Positions 10,946-23,500 of a stretch of 64,000 nt of DNA are shown here, one piece after another. Below the pieces are notes generated by a model. That model made no database searches and had not been told where the DNA came from. It saw only the letters and a program-made list of their open reading frames with translations. How positions within the stretch are numbered: the first letter of the stretch is position 1; the number at the start of each line of letters is the position of its first letter. A program made the position numbers and the translations under genes. The stretch is from Amphiura filiformis (lineage: Eukaryota; Echinodermata; Ophiuroidea; Amphilepidida; Amphiuridae), in contig NC_092642.1 in assembly GCF_039555335.1 (NCBI RefSeq), positions 10,736,752-10,800,751 of the forward strand. Reading direction: 5' to 3'.

Positions 10946-11284
10946 GTTATGTGCATTATGCGCTTACCAATGACAACTTAACTTAATATTTCCTCTTGCC
11001 CACAAACAAGCAACTCCCCATTTCACATGTGCATCATATGTATATCGCCCAAGCATAATCATCTACAATCCAACGATCACTTGTATCAATATGCAAATAT
11101 ATGATTCAATACGTGCATATAATAATAGGGAATAGTTTTTTAACGGCTTTTAAGTCAGGCCTGGGCGGTGAGCGTAAATAAACATGTGTTGCTTAATCCT
11201 AAAACCAAGCTGGTCATTTATTTTTATTCTTTAAATAATCAAATAATAAAAAAAATAAAAAAAAAATCACCCAATGGCAAGGTA

Positions 11285-12090
11285 TAGGTTAGCGGCGTCG
11301 CTGTAGCACGGCAACAGCGATACCTTCCTCCTGTTCATTACATTTATTTGATCAAGTCATGACACCATACGCAAAACGTCCAGCTTTGCGCCGCCGCTGT
11401 AGCACAGCAACAACGATAGCTTTGCGCCGGTGTAGCCCAGTAAAAGGTATAGCCGGCGCCGTCGCTGTAGCACGGCAACGGCGATACCTTCAGCGCTACG
11501 TCGGTGTAGCCCAGTAAAAGAGTATAGCCGGCGCCGTCGCCGTAGCACGGCAACAGCGATACCTTCCTCCCCTTCATTAATTTGGTGACATGACCAAATA
11601 AGGTATACCTCAGTGCCGTTGGTGTTACCATACGGAAATATAGGTATACTTTCGCGCCGTCGGTTTGGCCCCTCAAAAATGTCTAGCTTTGCGCCGTCGC
11701 TGTAGCACGGCAACAACGACACCTTCGCGCCGTCGGTGTAGCCCATTGAAAAGGTATAGCTTCGGCGCCGTCGCTGTAGCACGGCAACGGCGATACCTTT
11801 CAAGCGCCCGTCGGTGTAGTCCTGTAAAAGGTCTAGCTTTGCGCCGTCGCTGTAGCACGGCAACAACGATACCTTCCTCCACCACACTCATTTGCTAATA
11901 TGACAACTTTAACAATTAGGCCTACTTAAGATGCACCTTTGCACCGTCGGTGTAGCCTTACGGAAATAGGTCTACCTTACACGCCGGTGTAGGCCCCTCA
12001 TAAATGGTCTAGCCGGCGCCGTCGATGTAGCACGGCAACAGCGATACCTTTGCGGCGTCGCTGTAGCACAGCAACAACGATACCTTCATT
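11285..12090. repeat. GC-rich minisatellite of GCGCCGTCG/TGTAGC units
   Basis: Some fifteen units of about 40-65 bp alternate GCGCCGTCGCTGTAGCACGG with CAACAACGATACCTT or GTGTAGCCCAGTAAAAGGTA. The same words occur in the terminal inverted repeats of the host element, so the array looks like multiplied end sequence. Open frames across it in both directions are translated repeat, not genes. Confidence 0.85.
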
Positions 12091-12766
12091 CACCATCACA
12101 TCATTATTCAATATATGATACTTAACGTATTTACTCCATGAAATTAATGCTACTCATTCTTAATCAAACCACTCATTAACAATTAACATTCCTCTTATCA
12201 ATATAACTTTAATCACTATTAACAATCATTGTTAATTACTTACAACAACCCTCTTATCCCTCACACTCATTATTATTATGTCATAATTATTAATTAACTA
12301 CCATCGCCCTCTAATCCATCATAATAATTATAATTATATAATCATTCATAACCAATTACAATCGGCCCCACACTAATTATAATTATATCATGCTTATTAA
12401 CATCATCTTTTGATGCGGTCATCATTACTTGAGTACATTAAAATCTATTACGCATAATTAATACTTCTAAGCCATTATATAATGCAATATAGGCCTAGTT
12501 ATTTCATTATGCTTAAATTCAATTCAAATGACATTATTACTATCTAGAAGTAACCACAATAATTTAATCGTACTAACACTTATTACCTTGATGATTGCAA
12601 ACTTCATTAAGTCAAACGCCGACATACTTTATTAAAAACCTGACTCATAAACCTCTAACTTAATTTAAATCTATCCCATTAATAAGTAATTTGTGCCGAC
12701 GCCGGTGTAGTTTTACAAAAAAGGTGCAGCTTCAAGGCGCCGTCGATGTGGTAGGGTATTCTAAAG

Positions 12767-14818
12767 GTACTCCAGTTTTTTTGCCTACCAATGTAATACT
12801 CCCAGCAAGATCTGAAACTATTGTTCAAGGATTTCTGAATATTGATCACCTCAGTAGCGTTAGAGAACATTTCACAGGCTATGATTCAGTTTTTGAAGCC
12901 ACCAAACTAGATAATGATTTTGTTCAAATAGCACACAGCGTTGTCAAATCAGTAAACAATGAAGTCCCTGTCAACATAGCAAACTTTACAGATCAACCTA
13001 TTGAATTACAATTGGGCACTATTATAGGCAAATTGTACCCATGCGTTGGACATTTTCAAATCCTCACAGCTAGTAACCAAGGGTCAGACCAAGTACCAAA
13101 TGCAAACAAAGTTAACAAACAAAGCCCCATATTTGACTTGTCACATACGGACCTGACCAAGACTCAAAAACAACAAGTTCAATCTTCACTTCTTGAGTAT
13201 GCTGACGTGTTCTCTACAGAGGAGCACCCCTATGGTCAAACAGACCTGATTACACATTCTATTGATACAGGGGATAATCCCCCAGTCAAACAACGAGCAT
13301 ATAGAAACTCACCAAAAATCAGAGCAGAAATCGATAGACAGTGTAATAAACTTCTAGAGCAAGACTTGATTGAGACCAGTGATAGTCCCTGGTCATCTCC
13401 AGTAATATTAGTTAAAAAGAAACCAATTGGCAATGAACCCCCTACCTACAGGCTCGTTTTGGATTATAGAGCTGTAAATCGATCCACAAAGAAAGATTCG
13501 CACCCTGTCCCCTCTTTGGAAGAAACAATTGAGAGTTTAGGCGGAAATAAATTTTTCAGTTGCATGGATCTGTCCTCTGGATACCATCAGACACGACCCC
13601 CCAGGATCGTCCGAAGACTGCATTTACGACTGGGGTCAACCTCTACCAGTGGAAGGTCATGCCCTTTGGCCTTTGTAATGCTGGTCAGAGCTTTCAGCGC
13701 CTAATCGAGAAGGTCTTCCGAGGTATAAGATGGTCAAAGGTCGTCTGCTACTTAGACGACATTTGCTGTTTTGGACGTACATTTGAAGAAAAATTATCGA
13801 ACCTCCGAGAAGTCCTTGACCATTTACAAGCAGCAGGTCTTAAACTAAACCCCAAGAAATGCACATTCTTCAGCAAAGAAGTTCACTTCTTAGGTCACGT
13901 GATCTCAGGTCAAGGATGCTCACCTGACCCCCGTAACATTCAAAAGGTCAAAGACTGGCCACGCCCACAAACGCAACCCAAGTACGTGGATTTTGTTCAC
14001 TAGGATCTTATTATAGACGTTTTATCAGGAATTTTAGTGAAATTGCCAATCCACTAAACAAATTAACTCAGAAAGATGTACCCTTCATTTGGGATGATGA
14101 ATGTGAGAAAGCTTTCACCACCCTCAAGACGGCTTTAACGTCGTCACCCATCGTTTCACATCCTGACTTCTCTCTGCCCTGGACTTTGTATACCGATGCT
14201 TCAAACACCAGCATTAGTAGCGTACTAGCACAACGAGACCTTAACGGTAAAGAGCATGTTGTTGCATATTTTTCGGCTTCTCTCTCTAAAACAGAGCGCA
14301 AATGGTCCACCTTTGACAGAGAATTCTATGCCATTGTAGCATCCATACGTAGGTTCAGACATTACCTCAGAGAGTCGACATTCACTATCATTACTGACCA
14401 CCGACCACTATTAGCATTACGCAAATTAGATTTGACCTCTGACCTAACAGGTAAACGCACAAGATGGGCATTAGAATTAGACCCTCTAGACTTCACTATC
14501 ATACACAAATCTGGATCTAAGCATACAAACGCAGATAGCCTCAGCCGCTATCCCTACTCTGACTCTGAAACCAGTAACAACGAGCTACCAGTACAAGACA
14601 TATTCGTGATTGACCATGACACCACAAATAATATGAATAACCAAGACATTCTAGGTCCAGATGTTGACGAAACTCCAAATGCAGACAACTCACCAGAAAA
14701 CATTCTCTCTTTTTACGAAGAAGACCTGTATGAATTACAACAAGCTGACCCACATATCAGAACAGCAATTTCATGGCTATATGACAACAAACCAAGACTA
14801 CCCAAACAGAAAGATCAG
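12767..14818 (+). pseudogene. reverse transcriptase and RNase H region, Gypsy-type
   Basis: The RT domain shows WSSPVILVKKK, YRLVLDYRAVN, then VMPFGLCNAGQSFQRL and the catalytic CYLDDI motif, followed by GLKLNPKKCTFF and VHFLGHVIS. RNase H follows with LYTDASNTSISSVLAQ, then STFDREFYAIV, then ITDHRPLLAL and KHTNADSLSRYP. This order is typical of Ty3/Gypsy pol. The BEL/Pao fragment interrupts the element at about 14819, before the integrase. It is part of a fossil. Confidence 0.85.
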
Positions 14819-16222
14819 TGTTGATGCCATTTACCAAAATCAAAGTTTGTTTAAGTGTTGTGCATCCTTAATCATTGCATTCCTATGGCATGTTTGTTTA
14901 TGTGATGAGCGCCCTTGAAGTATAAGCTAAACATAGCCTGCAGCCCATCAATCACATGTAATTTGGTGCGAATTTGGCACTGGAGGCTGTCATCTTGTAT
15001 TTTGAAGTATTGTAGTGTAGAAGCTCTCGGTAAAGACACAATTAATCTTTACCTGAACCAACATAATTAGTATTTGTGACAAGAACAAGAAGAAGAATAG
15101 CAAGTGAAGATAATAAACATCATCAAGATACGTTTCAGCTAAAGTGTATCCTTGGATTTGTGATGATTTGTGTCACCTTTTGTTGTTGGTTCCGAGTCAT
15201 CGAAGATTGTATTATTTTAGTACCAAGCTTCTGCTAACCACGGAGCAATCCAAGTTTGCCCCTACATTTGTAAAGATTAATTGTCTGTAAGAAGATGCTA
15301 TAGTTGGTAAATAGTTACCAAATAAAGGTTCAGTTGAGCGTCTGTTTGTAAGCTTACCTAAAAATAGCTAAAAGCTTAAGGTCGTGTCAGCAGTGTAAAC
15401 ATAAACATTGCATTGGCACAGACAGTCACCACAGCCTCCAGTCATGTCAGACGTCACTGAATATAGCAAATATTAATGAGTGTGCATGTAGATAAATGCA
15501 CACTTGGTAGAAGCTTATAGATTAGAACTTCAAAGAAGTTATCAAGGCCTATGAATCCGATTCAGAAATCAAATAAAGATATCAGTAGTAGTGCCTGCAT
15601 GTACATTTCTAACACTCCCACGAGTCGCCACGACAACACAAGCACAAACTGACACGGGACTACTACTGAAAAATAGCTTTGTGGTATTTTTTAATAAATA
15701 TCTAATAAAGGGTAACAAGTTTACTCCCACCCGTCATGAAGTCGCTACGACAATTCAAATAAAGTTTGGTAGTAAAGTGCCTGCATGTACGCCTCTAATA
15801 CTGTCATTAGTAATCTTGCAGTTGCACAGCTAGTGCATGCAGGAATAACTCATAGAATCATACAACACTGACACAGGACTTCTACCTAAAAAAGAGTTTT
15901 GTGGTATTTTGTTATCAATAAACGGACGCAAAGAGCTTACTCCCGCCGTCGGCACACAATAAACGGGTGCATCGAGCTTTCTCCCACCCGTCGGTAAGCA
16001 ACGTAGGGCCTGCATTCAAGCCGAAGTTTCGTGTATACTGACATTCGCATTTATTTCAGGTTTCGACACATGTAGCCCTCACAAAGCACACCTTACACAG
16101 GTCCTACGTATAGTTTCTCACATAAATTTGTGAACCGTTGTTCACTTTGAAAATATTTGGCGCCGTTGCTTGCATCGGCGTCGTTTCGTTAATTCGTTCG
16201 TTTCGGTACTATCGAAAACATC
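14819..16222 (+). other. BEL/Pao 5' LTR/leader region with ~190 bp repeats
   Basis: It starts with TG as LTRs do, but no partner LTR exists here to define its end. Between about 15575 and 16000, blocks of the type AGTGCCTGCATGTAC, then TTTGTGGTATTTT and TTACTCCCACCCGTC recur two to three times. It reads up to the gag start at 16223. Confidence 0.5.
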
Positions 16223-18230
16223 ATGTCGAGTCATAACAGCGGTTCCGCATTAAGAAGCAGAAGATCTTATAAAAGTGATGCACTATCTAAAAGTACAGAA
16301 TATGCTTTATTACAAGCAGCAACGAGAAAGGTAGAGCTAGAATGTCGAGCCAAAGCATTGAAGGAAAAACAAGCTTTAGAAAGTGAGGAATTTAATATCC
16401 AAGCAAGGGCAAGAGACTTGGAACAAGAAATGCAAGCCAGGGCAAGGGACTTGCAACAACAAAGAGAGTGGTTGGAAATGAAGACCGAAATAAACATAGA
16501 GCAAGCCAAAATAGATGTATTGGAGGATTATGAACATAAATCCCAGAGTTTAAGAAGTAGACCAAAATCGGTGCTTGATGACCTCACAGAAGCTCAACCA
16601 GATACAAACACATCAGTGAGGCAGTGGTTGAACCACAACACTAGAGAAGGTCAAGAAATTGATGGCAAGTTCCTAGCTAAACATGATACAATTGGTGCTG
16701 TAGGTCTAAATCCAGGGGCAAGACCAAAATACACACATGTGGAGTTGGGACCTGCAAAGGAGCAGCCAGCAGTGGGCATGACTACTGATGGTAAAGTACA
16801 TACCGATTTAGGTCAACAAGTTCAACCAAGAAGCAGGTTAACAACCAGTCAAGTTATGCAAGTCAACTTTCCACCACCAAGTGAAGTCTTGTTTCCTGCA
16901 GCAGCACCTGAGGAATCAGAGAGTACAGGGACAGAATACCCCACATTATTTGTCTGCCACTAAATATGAAAATATTGATGAACAGTATGGTCAAGAACAG
17001 TACAGTGAACAGTATGAACATGAAGGGCCTTCATCAGTAAAGTACGGTCATAGAGTAAATTTGTCACCAGAGCCTGATGTGAAGAAAAAAATAAGTCATG
17101 TTGCCACGGCAACATGTAAAAAAGCGAGCCAATAGAAGTGAAAGAAGATACCAGTATAGAAAATTTGGCACGCATAACCAAGACAACTTGACAAGGCTGC
17201 TGGTCGAACAGCATAAACAAGCAAGTTTACCAAAGCGGACATTACAGACATTTACTGGAGACCCGCTTTTGTATATTACGTTTATAAGAGCCTTCGAATT
17301 CATAATCGAAAATAAGAGCAAAAGCAATAGAGACCGTCTGTACTATCTTGAACAGTACACAAGAGGTGAAGCCAACAGTTTGGTGAAAAGTTGTATTCAC
17401 ATGGATGATGAGGTTGGTTACCTGGAAGCAAAAAGGTTGCTGGAAAGGAAATATGGTAATAAGCACAAGATTGCAGAGGCTTACTTAGCAAAGATGAGGC
17501 AGTGGCGAATGTGAAAGGTGATAGTTCAGGGCTACAAGATTTGTCATTATTTTTGTTAGAATGCAAAAATACCATGACCAGCCTGGGCTATACTAATGAG
17601 TTGCAAAGTACAGCAAACATTAGAATGTTGATGATGAAGTTACCATATAGTATGAGAGACAGATGGAGGAGACAAGTAGATTATGTAGAAGAAGAAAGAA
17701 ACAAAGTGGTAACATTTGAAGACTTCACCTCCTTCTTAGAAAAACAGACTAGAATCGCAACTAATGCTGCCTACGGTAGAAGTGTGACGGAGAAGGAAGA
17801 TAGTACTAAGAAGGAAGAAAGGGTAAAAACCCAAACTATCAGACTTATAAAGCTAGAAGAAATCTAGCAACAAACACAGAAGCTGTGTCGGCAAGTGTGA
17901 CATCAAATAGCCCAGGAGCCAGACCAAATGTAATGTCATATAGTCCAGGAGCCAGGCCAAATGTGTCGTCAAGTAGCCCAGGAGCCGACAAGCCGTGTAC
18001 ATATTGCAAGGGTAAAGATCACACTTTGGAAATGTGTAACAAATTGAAGGAAAAGCCTATAAGTGACCGGTTGCAGTATCTAAGAGAGTTGGGAGTTTGT
18101 TTTGGCTGCCTAAAGAAAGCAACACATTACAGTAAAATCTGCAAATACAAGCTTACCTGCAAGACATGTAAAAGCGCCATCCAACAGTGCTGCATGTGAA
18201 ACAGGAAGAGACAAAGAAGTCTGGTGAAGT
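16223..18230 (+). pseudogene. BEL/Pao gag region
   Basis: The start MSSHNSGSALRSRRSYKSDA leads into a long charged coiled coil (ARARDLEQEMQARARDLQQQ). A DUF1759-type gag core follows (LQTFTGDPLLYITFIRAFEF, then GYLEAKRLLERKYGN). Zinc-knuckle-like clusters close it: CTYCKGKDHTLEMC, CFGCLKKATHYSKIC and CKTCKSAIQQCC. This order is characteristic of BEL/Pao. Confidence 0.8.
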
Positions 18231-18242
18231 TGCCAATCAGAC

Positions 18243-21200
18243 ATGTGGGCTTACAGGCGCGGAGTTAAATCTAGTGAATCATATCCCACAATAATACCAG
18301 TCATAGTCTACTCAAGAGTTTCCAGAATGTCTGTAGAAACTTACGCCTATCTCGACAACGGCAGTGATGCTGTATTCTGTTCTGAAAGGCTGCAAAAGGA
18401 ACTGCATGTTAAAGGCAAGAAAACCAAATTGGAAATTGAAACCATAACAGATGATATCATAGTAGACAGTGAAATCATCCAAGATTTAGAAGTTTCTGAC
18501 ATGAACAGAAATAATATCATCTCTCTTCCAAAGGCATATACACAAGATAAGATCCCTGGTGACTTGGCTGACATCATCAACCAGGATGATATTGATGCAA
18601 TTCCTTATATGGAAGAAGTTAAGCTAGGAAGATTAAATGATGAATCTCAATGCCATATTGGTCTCCTCATAGGAAATAATGTGCCTAAAGCATTTGAGCC
18701 AATACATGTAGTAAATAGCCAAGGTGAAGGACCTTTCGCCTGCCAAACTAGACTCGGATGGACAGTGTATGGTGTCAAAAATAAAGAACACAAAAGGACA
18801 TCAGTCATCCACAGAATTAAGGCACATGACACTATTGACCAGCAATTAGAGAAACTCTACAACGCTGAGTTCAATGAGCGAATCATTGATGATAAACCAG
18901 AGAGAAGCGTGAGTGAAGGACAATTCCTAAACAGAGTAGAAGCATCAATCAAGTATGTAGATGGGCACTACCAAGTAGGTTTCCGCTCAAAGATGATGAC
19001 ATGAAATTGCCGAACAATATACATCAAGCCGAACAGCGGGCATGCCATCTGAAGAGGAAGTTAGAAAGGGACTCGGTTTTCAACGACCAATACACTGCAT
19101 TCATGAATGATATGTTTAAAATGATTATGCAGAAGAAGTGCCCAAAGATGCATGCAATAGAAAGGATGGCAAGGTGTGGTACGTCCCCCACCATGGGGTG
19201 TTTCACCCCACCAAGGGCAAGCTGCGAGTTGTATGTGATTGTGCGGCGAAGTACATGGGCCAGTCTTTAAACTCACAATTGCTAAAAGGACCCGACTTGA
19301 CAAGCAACTTGGTAGGTGTGTTGACGAGGTTTAGAGAGCACCCTGTTGGAGTTGTAGCAGACATAAAAGCAATGTACCATCAAGTGCGTGTACCAGAACC
19401 AGACAGAGACTTAGTAAGATTTCTATGGTGGCCCAACGGTGACCTGAGTCTGCCTCTGAAGGAATATAGGATGAATGTGCACTTGTTCGGTGCAACTTCG
19501 TCACCTTCATGTGCAAATTTCGCACTGAGAAAGACCGCTGATGATGGTAAGGAGAAATATAGTGAAGAGGTGTGCAACACAGTGCTGTCCAACTTCTATG
19601 TCGATGATTACCTCAAATCTATCGAAAAAGAAAGCAAAGCTATTCAACTCGTCAGTGATCTCACCAATTTGTGTAAGGATGGTGGTTTCAAGTTGACCAA
19701 GTGGTTGAGTAACTCAAGAGAAGTGTTGCAGTCAGTTCCTGAAGACGATAGAGCTGAGACTACAAAGACACTAGATTTGAAGAATGAAGAGTTACCATCA
19801 GAAAAGGTGCTGGGGTTGCTATGGTCACCAGAAACCGACAGGTTTGGCTTCCATATTAAGGTGAAAGAGAGACCTCCTACCAGAAGAGGCATCCTAGCAA
19901 CTGTAAGCTCCATCTATGACCCGCTAGGATTTGTTGCTCCAGCAATCCTGCCAGCAAAACAAATACTGCAGAACTTAAGCAAGCTGCAGCTTGGTTGGGA
20001 TGAGTCTATTCCTAGTGAGCTTCTGACTGCGTTGGGAAAGATGGCTTGATGAAGTACCGAAATTGTCAGATTTCACCATCGAAAGATGTTTCAAGCCCAA
20101 GGACTTTGAAGAAAGTGAAGTCCAGATGCACCACTTCTGTGATGCAAGTCAGAAGGGGTATGGTTCAGTGAGTTACTTACGATTCGTTAATGAGAGTGGT
20201 CAAGTGCATCTTACTCTCTTGACAGCCAAGGCAAGAGTTGCTCCTTTGAAGATCATAACTATACCTCGCCTAGAGTTAACTGCAGCTGCAATGGCAGTAA
20301 AGGTCAACAACATGTTGCAAAAGGAACTACAGTTGAAAGTTGAAAGCACATACTTCTGGACTGATAGTCAGACCGTGATCAAGTATATTAACAATGACAC
20401 CGCCAGATTCCACACCTTTGTGGCTAATCGAGTCGCATTGATTAGAGATGGCTCCCAGCCACACCAATGGAAGTATGTAGGAACCAGCTCAAACCCTGCA
20501 GACGACTGCTCAAGGGGCGTAGCCGTTGATTGCTTCCTCAAGAATAGAAGGTGGACTGATGGTCCAGATTTCTTACACAAGGCAGAAAACCAGTGGCCGA
20601 AGACTACCATTGGAAACAGTGCTGAAGAGCTAGCTGATGATCCAGAAGTTAAAAAGAAATTAGTAGTCAACACAGCGTTGACAGAAGAAGCAACAGATAC
20701 AATGGAGAAACTACTTACACGATTCTCCTCATGGTATCAACTTTGTCGTTGTGTTGCATGGATCCTCAGAGTCAAGAAACATCTCCGCAAGATCTGTCGT
20801 GATAGAGATGATGACAGAGTTGATGATAGAGTTGATAATGGAGATGATGATGGTAGAAAGAATGATGAGAATGAAGAGCATGGCAACATTACAGATTTGC
20901 TTAATGTTGCTGACATGCAAGAAGCAGAAAGAGCTGTGATAGTATATGTCCAAACCAAGGCATATCCAGAAGAAATTAAGACACTAAAAGAGCTGCAATT
21001 GAGAAGTAATGACAGTCAGCCAGAAGACAACTTGCGACAAGTTAGCAAGATTAAGAAAGCAAGTCCTCTCTACAGACTTAATCCATTTATAGAAGATGGA
21101 GTAATCAGAGTAGGTGGTCGACTGGCTAAGTCAGCTCTACCTGAAAAGACAAAATTTCCATCAATCATACCAAAGAAGTCCCACATTGCAAAGTTGATTT

Positions 21201-22105
21201 TACATGACGTCCATGAAGCAACTGGACATGGGGGCAGAAACCACATGTTGGCGCATCTGCACAAGAAGTACTGGATAACAAATGCCAATGCAGCAGCTAG
21301 AAAGGTTATCAACAGTTGCATCACCTGCAGAAAGAGGAATGCAAAAGTACAACAGCAGATGATGAGTGATCTTCCCAAAGACAGAGTCACTCCAGGAGAG
21401 CCACCATTTTCAAGAGTCGGAATGGACTATTTCGGTCCACTAGAAGTTAAACAAGGCCGTAGTATAGTCAAGCGATATGGTGTAGTGTTCGTCTGCCTTG
21501 CATCCAAAGCCATACACATTGAAATGGCAGCGTCTTTGGATACCGATGCCTGCGTAAATGTCATATGACGATTCGTGTCCAGAAGAGGCCAAGTGAAACA
21601 GATCCGCTCTGACAATGGCACCAATTTGATAGGGGCAGAAAGAGAGTTACGCCGAGAAATTGCAGCTTGGAATCAAGACAGAATCCATGACTACCTTCTG
21701 CAAAGAGAGATTGAGTGGACCTTTAATCCACCAGCAGGAAGTCACCATGGAGGCATCTGGGAACGTCAAACAAGGACAATCAGGAAAGTGATGTGCTCTG
21801 TTATAAAGGAACAAATACTAACAGATGACTCTCTTCATACATTACTGTGTGAGATAGAAGCCATAGTTAACAGCCGACCACTCACCAATGTTCCTGGAGA
21901 AGTATCTGATTTAGAGCCACTTACACCAAATCACCTTCTTCAACTAAAGAGTGACATGATCTTACCACCAGCCGCTGCAGGAAAGCTGAGTCAGTATGCC
22001 AAGCGTCGGTGGAGGCAAGTCCAGTATCTGGCAGACCTGTTTTGGCGCAGATGGATCAAAGAATACCTTCCTCAGTTACAACAAAGACAAAAGTGGATTC
22101 ACCCA
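18243..22105 (+). pseudogene. BEL/Pao pol region: protease, RT, RNase H, integrase
   Basis: The protease carries TYAYLDNGSDAVFCSE. The reverse transcriptase has the BEL signature [10 protein letters not shown] and the A17-like connecting segment [20 protein letters not shown]. RNase H shows HHFCDASQKGYGSVSYL and STYFWTDSQTVIKYI. The integrase has a zinc-binding H-H-C-C segment (GRNHMLAHLHKKYW...CITCRKRN), a catalytic core (RVGMDYFGPL, RSDNGTNLIGA, NPPAGSHHGGIWERQ) and the start of the C-terminal domain (RRWIKEYLPQLQQR), where it is cut off. An acidic Asp/Asn-rich insert lies near 20800-20880. Confidence 0.8.
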
Positions 22106-22960
22106 CAGCGAAATGCCACGCATGGCAGATGACATATATGATTATTGCACTACATGTGAAGCATGTCAGAAACATGCAAACCCTGTCCCCGCCATGAAAG
22201 CGCCACTGCGCCCGATACAAAAGCCAAGGCGAAGCCATATTGCAATTGACATAACTGATATGCCAGTGACACCATCTATCTGGCCATTGCTGTATTCTCA
22301 CGGTAACCGATTTATTCACAAAATATATCGAATTGTACCCAATGAAAAATCAGACAGCCATATCAGTTATAGAAGCTTTATTTGACCATTATGTACCAAA
22401 TCATGGTCTACCAATTAGTATCCATTCAGATCGAGGCGCTGCTTTCGAATCACGCGTGTTTCAGTCACTATTGAAACAATCAGGTGTAACAAAAACGCGC
22501 ACAACTAGTTATAGGCCTAATTGCAATGGTCAAGTTGAACGTTTTCATAAAACTCTCAAAGACCAACTGACTAGACGTTTAGAAGCAAATGGACTAGACT
22601 CACATTCATGGATTGATATACTTGGGCAAGTTAAACTTTGTTATAACGCCACAGTCCACTCAACAACAGGATTCTCCCCGTATTCACTCGAAAAAGGTGA
22701 GGAACCGTTACTACCTATACACATCCTCTTAGGTAATATTGATGACTCAAATGACACCCAAGTACATTTACGCGATGATCATCATAGGTATCTCAACAAT
22801 TTACAAACACGTTCGCGTACGCTTATGAACTAGTTCAGTCACATTCTGCAACAAGTAAACAATCACAAGCCCACTATTATGATAGATCAACCAGATTTAC
22901 CCCATATGAACGATTGGATTTGGTCATGTTACGCAATGAGAGGAGACCCACAAAATTAAT
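22106..22960 (+). pseudogene. integrase region, Gypsy-type element
   Basis: A zinc-binding CTTCEACQKH segment is followed by the integrase core: HGLPISIHSDRGAAFES, then RTTSYRPNCNGQVERFHKTL, and the ATVHSTTGFSPYSLE segment typical of Ty3/Gypsy integrases. It lies on the far side of the BEL/Pao insertion from RNase H. In the family it joins element cDNA to host DNA. It is part of a fossil. Confidence 0.8.
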
Positions 22961-23500
22961 GCCACATTAGGCTAAATAATACATAATATTCCACGCCTAG
23001 GCTGAACATTTTACCACATGTACTTGCATTTCGATACACATCTAGGCCACACAATGATCACCATTTATATGGTATCAATCATGCACGAACACATAATTAC
23101 ACTTCCCTGGTTTGAGATACACTTACATGTAGTACGCACAAACTTTAATAAGCTATTGCGACCTTTCAAAAAAAATAAAGAAAAACAAATGGACACCCAC
23201 ATTAAACAGAATAATATGAAGCACATTTCATACAAATTAATGTGGGCAAACATCCATATTTACTTAACGTCGAAACGTCACAACACCTTTCACATTGCGC
23301 GTACTCCAGGCTATAATGACATGGTTTTTTTTACATCATAGCTATGTATCTCAAACCAGCGACCCTGTGCAATCATTTTGTTTTGATGTTACAAATATCT
23401 GTTATTGGTTTTTTTTACATTCTTTTATTTACATGTATGTCCATCATGACTAACAATAACCCCCCAACCTCAACGGCTAAACGGCCTGTTTCTTTCTATC

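Larger units (their letters stand above)
9645..12766. mobile_element. 3.1 kb satellite-rich TIR element inserted between protease and RT
   Basis: The ends are inverted copies for about 65 bp. The left reads CTTTACAATACCCTACCACA and the right ends in the complement, TGTGGTAGGGTATTCTAAAG. The inner parts of the ends contain CCGTCG and TGTAGC words that also make up the internal minisatellite. The rest is AT-rich spacer with tandem repeats and no transposase. The Gypsy coding sequence resumes on the far side, so it entered after the Gypsy copy was in place. The superfamily is unknown. Confidence 0.75.
14819..22105 (+). mobile_element. BEL/Pao retroelement fragment inside the Gypsy integrase region
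   Basis: The parts present are a ~1.4 kb 5' leader or LTR region beginning TGTTGATGCC, gag, protease, reverse transcriptase, RNase H and integrase with the C-terminal BEL domain. The 3' end stops inside the last domain, and the Gypsy zinc-binding integrase sequence resumes at about 22105. No 3' LTR is present. It is broken, with about half a dozen breaks. It is younger than the Gypsy copy it interrupts. Confidence 0.8.

Noticed and set aside
11344-11898. Overlapping 70-176 codon frames on both strands
   Set aside because: They are translations of the GC-rich minisatellite, with repeated AVLQRRR and RRCSTAT words.
20800-20885. Acidic Asp-rich repeat as a separate calcium-binding protein
   Set aside because: It lies in frame within the BEL/Pao pol region and is a short low-complexity insert.
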